This document shows, piece after piece, positions 33,884 to 41,540 of a stretch of DNA of 41,540 bases. The stretch's first letter is position 1. The number at the start of each line of letters is the position of its first letter. Origin of the DNA: Phaeoceros laevis (taxonomy: Eukaryota > Anthocerotophyta > Anthocerotopsida > Notothyladales); NCBI GenBank assembly GCA_049999765.1, contig JBNGIQ010009519.1, positions 410,663 to 452,202 of the forward strand, given 5' to 3'. Below the pieces are notes generated by a model. That model did no database searches, had not been told where the DNA came from, and saw nothing but the letters and a program-made list of their open reading frames with translations. A program made the position numbers and the translations under genes.

Positions 33884-34543
33884 GGGAGAGAGAAGGCGCG
33901 AAAACCAGAAAAGGGAGAGAGACGGTTAAGATAACCGCCCTGTTCTGACCACGGGTACCGTAAGGCCTTCACAGAGTCGGAACCCTAGGGGCCCAACCCG
34001 GGGTCACAAATTGGGGGGAAATACTAAATATGGGAGTCGATCATGGTGGCCGTGCAGAGCTCAAAGGGCGCCAAAATCCAATCACGGGCCGGCCCTGCTC
34101 CCATCGGCGCCGGCACCTCGGGACCAGCCGACTGCCCGGCACGTGGCAGCCTAATGCGCTTGCGTCAGTCGACACTGTACGATGATTCGCCGCGCTCTCA
34201 AAAATACTAGTTTAGGATATGCCGCGAAGCTCGGTCATTCAAATTCAAAAAGCTGGTCTGGCCGGGCTGGCTCCTGCCTGCCCAACCGGGGTTTAGATAT
34301 CGCCGTTAGCCTACGTATCTCTGGTTAACAACTCAAGTTAGCCAAGTTACCAAAAGCAGGCATCCAATCAGTGATTGCAACTTGACAGGGGCCTGTGCGG
34401 AACATGTCAGAATTGTGAACACGCCCCAAACACTTCTGATTATTAGCGGTTGGACGGATGTTATAGCTGATGATGATGCGGGAGAGGGACGGAAGGCCTG
34501 CCGAACGTGACAGATGGAGGCCTCATGAGTGAGATGTGACTGC

Positions 34544-34617
34544 TGAAACATGCAACAGTCAGGAACATAGGGACATCTCCTGAAACAAGCAGCAGTCAGG
34601 AACAAAGGGACATGTCC
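34544..34617. repeat. 37-nt tandem duplication
   Basis: Two head-to-tail 37-nt copies at 34544-34580 and 34581-34617 differ at only four positions. The shared core is cagtcaggaaca followed by agggacat. Confidence 0.9.
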
Positions 34618-35453
34618 TGGACTCCTGGCTACCATGGAAGTGAAGGACCTGTGAAGGTGAGGACTGGTAGAGCAATCAGAATGATAAGCACTGTGAAGGA
34701 GGTCCAGTCTAAGTTTTGCTGTGGCATCTGAAAATCAGGCGTAGCTGAACCAGGGATGCGGATGAGAGGTTGGTTTTGGATGAAGAGTCCGTACCTGGCA
34801 CACACAGCTTGCAGCAAACGAACCAGATTCCAGGAATGCTTACAGGTTGGGCCACCGGTCATGCACTTTTCCCTAAAGGACGATGCCAGCCAGTCCCCGG
34901 CAGAGCGCTGAGAAACCGTAGAGATGCTCTGGCTGGCTCTTACCAGAGTCCTTGCATGCCTGGTGAAGACTTTGATCTGACCTGCTGCAACTGGAACACG
35001 AGTCTGATGCCAGTAAGCGCATCATACCCAAAGAGGCCGGCCCCATTCAAGCCGGATGGTGACGAGACAGGGCGGCAAAGAAGGACGTCATCCTTGTGTG
35101 AGCTTGCTTTGCCTTGCCTCGTCCGGAGGGCAGACGGAGCACATGTTTTATCTTACAGGAGGGGAACATACACCGCAAGGCCAAAAGTAGATGTACAAAC
35201 AAAAAACACACCTGCAACTAGTATACATCTTCACAAACTGCAACTAGAGACAGAGGCTCTGCTTATTTACAGAACAGTGAGGGCAGCGAATGCCGTGAAG
35301 CACATTTACCCGCGCTTGTCGTCCTGCCGCCTGGTCCTGAGGAATCATAATGCAGAGGGAGCAATTTTTTACATGACTTACTATCTGCAGTCCCGCTCTG
35401 AGCTGGCATACCCCGTGTATGGAGAAATGCTCGGGTCACCACTTGTTTTGCGT

Positions 35454-38400
35454 TTACAACACTTCGTCGCCCAAATCAATACCATCCGATTGCAAAGATG
35501 GACCGAGTGGCCCAGCCACCGACATGAAGGTTTCCACGTCGAAATCCTGTGTTTGGAAACGAAATGTGCCGCTGCCTCCACCGTCAACACTTGCCCATGA
35601 CCCTTCCATGACTGTTGTGGTTGTATCCAGAAACTGCATATCGATCTGACCACAATATTGAACCAAGGTAGATGTGCCAGGTTCATAAAGTTTCACCATT
35701 TTCACTTTCACCGTGTAGCTATCTCGAGAATAGGTACCTGCACATGCAAAGAAACCCCCCACACCACTATATGAGACTACGTCCAGCAAGCTCTCCCGTT
35801 ACATCTGGCTAGCTCCCTACTAAAACGGCAGAGCAACCAGCCATCACCTATGTGTGTGAACGTTCCCTCAACGTCACTTCCAAAGCCAAATATACGGTTG
35901 TTGCTTGTGAAAACGAAGTCCGTGTCATCCAGCCCACGGTTATGTCCGTCTCTGCTGGTCTCCCAGTAACCGGTCCAATGTTGCCCATACCCAATGTTTT
36001 CTGATGTCTTATCTTTCTTCAAAAAGAAGGTCTGCGCCTCTGAGACCTGAGTTTCAGAATCCAAGCGCCAGTGACCACATATAGTCTCACAATCATTCAG
36101 GATCATTCTTTGGCCATTGTATATAACGCGGAACTCCGGTTTATCAACATACTGCTTTCTTAGCTCAAGCCGATCACCATCACCATCACCTGTCCAGAAC
36201 AAGAACCAGCCAGTTTTACATATTGTTAAGAGCGGCAGCTTTTGACAATCTGCACAAAATGAATAGCAATAGCTTCAAGAGGCTCCAAACCCACAATATC
36301 ACCTTCGCAGGTCCACTCCCCATTCAAGTCAGTCCCAAAACCACAAAGTCTGTTGCTGCCTGTCAAATACAACACTAGAGTAGTGTTCTCATGTCGCCCA
36401 CTTTGCTGATGCCAACCCTCCCAGACTTCCAGCTCACTAACACCATGTGGTAGCTACATGCAGACACATATGAAATGTTAAATACTGCAGTATGCTCCCA
36501 TAGCTTACTGCGAAAATGCATTGCAAGAGTCGGTAGAAACCAAACACTGAGCCTTACCAGTACACAGCTTGTGATCGAAGGTGGCGAGAGTTCTGGGGAA
36601 AAGTCCTTTGTCTCAAAACGAAAAGTGCCCTCCCCTCCTGCCTTGACATTGGCCCAACTGCCTTCCATGACCGTTGAGGACTGGAATCTAATGTGTAAGA
36701 GTCCCCAATAGTACACATATGGAGAAGTTTCAGCCTCGTACAGCTTCAAGGTTGTTATCTTCATCATGTTTCCTTCTTGCGAATAAGTCCCTGCAGATAC
36801 ACTGGGTCAGACAAGATCAAGGCGACCAAACAAACACTTTGTCACTCAGGCCATGTTAGTTGGTGCATCTGGATATGGCAATTGCACAATACATAACTGA
36901 TGGTGCATAACTACCTGTGTGCGTGAAGCTGCCCTCCATATCACTCCCAAACCCAAAAAGCTTGTTATGACTTGTGAACACAAACTCCGTGTCATCTGTC
37001 CCACGTCGACCACTGGAAAACTGCCAATAACCAGTCCAAAGCTGCCCAAAAGCTGTTTTTATTGATGAAGTTTCTCTCTCCAGAAGAAACTTTCCAGACT
37101 GCGTTGGACCACCAATTCCTAAACGGCTGGGCATTATTGACCATGTGCCTTCAAGTATCTCCTTTCCATCCTTGAAGCATTTTGTGCCATTGAATTTAAT
37201 ACGATGATCTGGCTTAGTAACATATTGCTTTCGAAGAAGAACGTGATGAATGCCAACATATTCGCCTGATGTGCAAAAAAACACCAAGAGCAATAAGGCC
37301 AATGCGACTCTGCTACCCAGACAGTGCAAAGACCCATGAATGAAGTTTGGAATACGGTATGTTAGGCACCAAAGAACAAGTTTGGAACTCGAAACCACTG
37401 CCACACAGGAATACTGGGGTATTGGAAGCAAGCATATGCAGAAACCATACCTTCCCATGTCCACTGTCCAATATAATCATTCCCATAGCCACACAGCCTG
37501 TTATTGCTTGTCAGATATAATGAAGCAGTCATGCTCTTCTTGAACCCACCAGGTTCTTCATACCAGCCTTGCCAACACTCCAAGACACCTGGAATGCGAG
37601 GGGTCTACAAACATTACATCCAACTGTCACTTCTTTTGTGTATTGTCAAGTACGAGTACCTAATAAAGAGACAAACTAAAAGGTCGTTTGGGAACACATA
37701 CCAGCCTGCTGTTAGACGAGGGGCTTGGAAACACTGCAGGAAAACTGTGGGTTTCAAGGCGAAAACCACCATGGCTACCCTCAGTATAACTTTGCCAGTT
37801 GCCTTCCATCACTGTTGGTAGCCCTGCAAATCCTTTGAAAAGCTGACCCCAGTACTGCAAACAAGAGGTAGATGCCTGTCGTGCACCTACGTCTGGCTCA
37901 TACAGCTTCAAAAAAGCAATTCTGATCCGGTTGCCTTCCTGGGAGTACGTCCCTGCATGTGAACGAGCATGCCACAAACAAGACTAACAAGTAAGACTTC
38001 CGTAAAACCGAAACGATGTCCACAAGACCTGAGAAAGAGGGTTTTTTTCTAGTGCAACTAACGTTGCCTCACCTAAATAAGTGAAGCTCCTTCCGTCATT
38101 GTCAGTTCCAAAACCAAACAGCTTGTTGTGACTTGTGAAAACAATGTCTGAATTGTGAGTGATGCATTCCGCGGTGTTCTCGTCCTGCCAATAGCCAGTC
38201 CAATGCTGCCCGTTTCCTTTTTTTGTCGATGAGAGAACTCTCTCCAGATAAAAAGCACCTCTGAAGTGTCTGAAGTGGCTCAAGTCCCTCAAGCGTGTCC
38301 TATCCCCCTCCATATACTCTGTCCCATCAGCTTTGAAATATCTTTTCCCGACATAAAGCACTTGTTCCTCCCGAGAATATACATATTGCAATCTGAACTT

Positions 38401-38973
38401 CACATCATCGCCCGTGCAATGGCCTATGAAATCACCAGCTCAACATCTGAGTCAATACTGAACAGTTATTATCTTAAAAAATTCGTTGTTATACATGCTT
38501 TATCCTTCTTCTTCAGCCTCCAAAGTGTATATAAGGGCGGCCGCTGACTGCGGGCTCCCTCATACATAACAGTTTCACTACTATTTATTTATTTCTGAGA
38601 TTAAGAAGAAGAATAAGAAGTATTATCATGCATCGTTATATATATGCTGTCGGCTAAAATCTGAGGACAGGATTCTTACTTTTGTTATTCTTTTTAGAGA
38701 CACGAAGCTACCCTCATCGGGCAGGTTCTATATACCTTATTATGAAATGTACATCTAGTGTTTCAGATGGAAGACACGGTCGAAGAAAGAAATAAAAGTC
38801 CTGAAAGTAATCAACTGCAAACTGCGTATACCTTCCATAACCCAATCGCCATTGGCATCACTGCCATGGCCATAGAGCCGATTCTGGTTTGTCACAAAGA
38901 TCTCGAGGGAGATGTTGAAACTCAGGCTGTCAGAGCGATACCAGCCCATCCAAGACTGCAGCTCTCCCGATAT
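35454..38973 (-). repeat. Triplicated three-exon cassette in the U-box gene
   Basis: Nine exons form three consecutive cassettes: 38973-37702, 37604-36558 and 36453-35454. In each, a first exon of about 50 codons (LxxWxGW ... NRLxGxGxD ... WxxEG) is followed by one of about 115 codons (KQY or similar, GQxWTGYW, VFTSxNxxFGFGxD) and one of about 80 codons (TYSxExxxxK, LKLYE, VMEGxW, GxFRxE). Intron phases repeat exactly: phase 1, phase 1, then phase 0 between cassettes. Identity between copies is moderate, so the triplication is old. Confidence 0.9.
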
Positions 38974-40852
38974 CTACACGGTCGGTCAAAACCCATCAGC
39001 CGGTCTTCACCAAACATAACAGTTGGCAGCACTGAAAAAACAGGAAGTACCTGTGGGGTCTCCTGCACATCGAGCATTGCAATGTCCGACGACGAGGGTT
39101 CATCTGAGTCCCTGAAGTCAAAGTTTGCCTGGCGCCGACTCTTTTCATCCAGCAGGCACTTGGCAGACACAAGCAATTTTTTGCACTGTGTGTCAGATTC
39201 TGCCCATTTGAGCACGTTCTCCAACATCACAATGGCCTCCAGATATTGCTGTTGCTCCATGGTTTTGATTGCTTGGTCTCGGTATGCCCGTCGAAGCTTC
39301 AGGTAACGACACTCCTGTTCTGGGAATTTCTCAAACAGCCTTCCACGCACATCCACATCGTCACACACAATGTCAAAGGGATCCCGATTGTCAAATGGTC
39401 CTCGGGTGACTTTATTGTTAATGATAGTCCAGCGATCATATGTGCGGCCATCATTGCACTTCACGGGATCCACCATTGTCTCCCATATAAGCGGATCCTG
39501 GTACCATCGTAGCTGAGTGACAGACTTGGGCTCATGAACTTTGCTGCCTCCATGTTTCAGGTCTTTGATAATAGCCAAAACCTGCATGTAGAATACTTGA
39601 CGGATCAGAAGTGGCTTTGATCACAGGAGACCGCTCCCTCTTACGTAACACTGCAAGAGACAACTGCCAGGAGGCAATCTCAGAAACGGGCTTGGATCTT
39701 ACACCACCACCAACACTGCTTACGATTCCAACAAGCAAGGGCAGATTCTGATCTTACGTCATCAGGAAAGCTTGTCCACTCCAGGGCTTGTAGCTCCGGA
39801 CTCGAGATTGCAGCCCAAGCAACATCAATCCTTTCGGGAGCTGATGCTGCTAGCACAGGACGGAGGATAGAATGTAGCGCAGCCAGCCTCTGAGCAGAAT
39901 CAATTCGCACCACCGAGGAACGGACAGTGCCTGGGTCGGAGATTCTCAGTTCCAAAGAAGACAGACCTTCCCTATACGTGACCGTGTCTCCAGGATCAGT
40001 GAAATCCACCTGAAACAACCAGAAAGCCCATTTAGTACATGAGAAAAAGAGAACTGCATTGGCCAGATAAAACCGCCACCTCCGCAAGACTCCACATAAC
40101 CGGACCGACCAACAATCCAACATTATCCGATTTTGATTACTCTCTCACATCCAATGCCGTGACGAAAAGGACGATTGGGAACGTAGAGAACACGCTCTCC
40201 TCAATCCCCAGCAGCTGTCGCTCAACTCTCTTGGAATCCGACCCTGATAGGACATTGCCTCCACCAAGCCCGCTCCCCACAAATTCTGCAGCTTGCTCCA
40301 AGTTCTGCCGCAGCAATCCTGCACAACAAAACCCAGCCGTTGCAGTCGCTGAGTGATGTGTGCTGCAGCAACGACACAACCTGAGCACAGAACAGTATGT
40401 GGAGACGAGGCATCACCTAGAGTAAGAGCGGAAGATACGCTGAAGGCCCCCGCCCCCCTGCTCTGAAGAACCGCCAGTTTCTCCTCCAGCTTCCTCACGA
40501 ACGTGTCGATGTGCAGCAGCACTGTGTCGGACTCAGGCGCCTTGCCATGCAGCAACATTTGCCGCTGCTGCAGGCGCTGCTGCAGCAGCTGCTGCAGCGC
40601 CTTCCCAGCTGCGAGCACACCATCCACAACACAAGGGTCCCCCATCTCTGTGGCGGGGTGCACGGATCGAGCCCTGGCGGGTGGATGGTATCTCGGGCTC
40701 TCGATAGCCCGGGGAGGAGGTGAGCCGTGGTGCGCTCCGAATCCGCCGGGCCCCGATGGCTGGTGGATGCCAGCTTCCACCGTGGTCGGCAGGGTTTCCC
40801 CCCAATCACTGGACCAGTTGGAAGCGGGGCAGGGAAGGTATTCTAGATGCAT
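35454..40852 (-). CDS. U-box protein with three C-terminal repeat cassettes
   Basis: Thirteen phase-consistent GT-AG exons total 3648 nt and 1215 residues: 40852-40417, 40318-40149, 40009-39758, 39581-39051, 38973-38832, 38423-38073, 37952-37702, 37604-37451, 37265-36915, 36790-36558, 36453-36303, 36189-35848 and 35737-35454. Residues 1-286 are mostly helical with no family I recognise. A start at the ATG at 40645 is equally possible. Residues about 314-375 form a U-box (DPLIWETMVDPV, DGRTYDRWTI), the E2-binding fold of ubiquitin ligases, then a TPR-like helical pair (YRDQAIKTMEQQQYLEAIVM). Residues 464-1215 are three copies of a module of about 250 residues with motifs such as LTSNNRLCGYGND, VFTSHNKLFGFGSD, GxWTxEG, LRKQY and VMEGSW. 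It is probably a soluble E3 ligase whose repeats choose the substrate; that role is inference. Confidence 0.83.
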
Positions 40853-41221
40853 CAGTCACTGCTACGTTACTTTCATCTTCTCACGTTGGCCGACGCGGAT
40901 CATTTTCTTGGCCCTCAACAAACGGACGCCTTATTAGTTAGACCACCAGCACAAGGTAACAATGATGAGTGGGGTAAAACTCTGAGACTCTCCACATTTT
41001 CTCATGTTGACGAAGAACTTTATTACACCGCAGCCAAGCCTGCGAAGACGGAACAGGCACTGTTGTAACGAACGATTCCCTTTTTCCATTCCGTGATGTG
41101 AGGCAGGTAACGACTCCTGCTATTTACAAAACTTAAAATTAATAAATACTGGACACCGAATCTTCTAGAGGCACATTCCCATGTGGTGCACGCGCGAGTC
41201 TTCGGACATGGCTTGAGATGG
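40853..41221. other. Intergenic region
   Basis: This lies upstream of the U-box gene and downstream of the peroxidase, both on the minus strand. It should hold the U-box promoter and peroxidase 3' UTR. No other gene was seen. Confidence 0.5.
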
Positions 41222-41540
41222 CTAAGGGTCCAGAGAGTTGGTGAAGTTGCTGGATAGAGGGTCAAAAGCAGGATCCTGGTTGTGCGAATTGCGAACCCAG
41301 CACTGCTTCCTTATTTGCCCTTGCGTTCCTGTGAGCACGCCGATCCTCCCCATCTTGCTTAAAGAGATGCCGAACTGCTTGAAGAAGTGGCTCTGATGTC
41401 TGGCATAATCCAACACGAGCGAGCGAGTGCGGGGGTCGTTCAAGAGCACGATGTCGGAGGTGAAGAGGCCCAGGCCCTGCTTCAAGTTCTTGAAGTACTG
41501 GTTGTCGAAAGCCAAAGAGGTGACTGTGTCCATGAAGTAC
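41222..41540 (-). CDS. Class III peroxidase, C-terminal part
   Basis: The last 105 residues of a secreted plant heme peroxidase run off the window edge, so the start is missing. The sequence DTVTSLAFDNQYFKNLKQ, GLFTSDIVLLNDPRTRSLV and FFKQFGISLSKMGRIGVLTG matches the distal C-terminal helices of the family, and the cysteine in IRKQC is the usual last disulphide partner. Family members use H2O2 to oxidise phenolics in the cell wall. The catalytic histidines lie outside the window. The frame continues upstream (YF before MDTV), so the first methionine is not the start. Confidence 0.92.
   Translation of the reverse strand, partial: YFMDTVTSLAFDNQYFKNLKQGLGLFTSDIVLLNDPRTRSLVLDYARHQSHFFKQFGISLSKMGRIGVLTGTQGQIRKQCWVRNSHNQDPAFDPLSSNFTNSLDP

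Larger units (their letters stand above)
33249..35453. other. Region between DUF4057 5' end and U-box gene 3' end
   Basis: About 2.2 kb without a supportable gene. A plus-strand frame of 198 codons at 33352-33948 is rich in Q, T, S and R and looks like translated low-complexity UTR or promoter. A plus-strand frame at 34770-35600 overlaps the antisense of the U-box last exon. Tandem repeats occur at 33854-33883 and 34544-34617. Confidence 0.5.

Noticed and set aside
33352-33948. 198-codon plus-strand frame rich in Q, T and S
   Set aside because: Low-complexity composition, no conserved motif, contains a 10-nt tandem repeat, and lies antisense upstream of DUF4057.
34770-35600. 276-codon plus-strand frame
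   Set aside because: Its 3' part is antisense to the well-supported last exon of the U-box gene, and nothing in it resembles a family.
40503-40937. Cys/Ser-rich plus-strand frames over the U-box first exon
   Set aside because: They are antisense of the Gln/Leu-rich helical segment (LLQQRLQQRQ) and have no independent support.

Overview
The window is nuclear DNA of a land plant. The signs are GT-AG introns of about 50-650 nt, three large PLS-class pentatricopeptide (PPR) genes, a kinesin-12 pair, a root-type ferredoxin-NADP+ reductase (FNR), a DUF4057 gene, a receptor-like kinase, a plant U-box gene and the end of a class III peroxidase. The compact introns and the abundant, divergent DYW-type PPRs suggest an early-diverging lineage (hornwort, lycophyte, fern or relative). 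That placement is inference, and the species cannot be read from the sequence. No complete transposon, rRNA or tRNA gene was recognised.

Layout. 0.6-3.8 kb (-): a DYW PPR gene broken by two single-base frameshifts, with an OSB-type PDF motif at its N-terminus. 3.8-6.0 kb: gene-poor, AT-rich. 6.0-7.7 kb (+): receptor-like kinase without a recognisable ectodomain. 8.9-15.5 kb (-) and 16.3-20.4 kb (+): two head-to-head kinesin-12 paralogues, both ending in DUF3444. The + copy has a canonical motor. The - copy keeps its frame through 13 exons and keeps its P-loop, but has lost switch I and switch II and gained a very long repeated coiled coil. 20.4-22.1 kb: gene-poor, with a 28-bp RNA-type hairpin. 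22.1-24.6 kb (+): E-type PPR. 25.1-27.6 kb (+): two-exon PPR whose first exon resembles the FNR transit peptide. 28.6-29.8 kb (+): intronless root-type FNR. 31.1-33.2 kb (-): five-exon DUF4057 gene. 35.5-40.9 kb (-): 13-exon U-box gene with a triplicated three-exon cassette of unfamiliar glycine/tryptophan-patterned modules. 41.2 kb to the end (-): last exon of a class III peroxidase.

The genes do not form one pathway. The PPRs (organelle RNA) and FNR (plastid redox) are organelle-directed by family. The kinesins belong to the microtubule/phragmoplast family. The U-box protein is a probable ubiquitin ligase. The strongest candidates for something undescribed are the pseudo-motor kinesin with its divergent partner and DUF3444 tails, the U-box cassette protein, and the FNR-leader/PPR chimera. 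Exon models were built by hand from splice signals, reading-frame phase and paralogue alignment. No transcript evidence was available.
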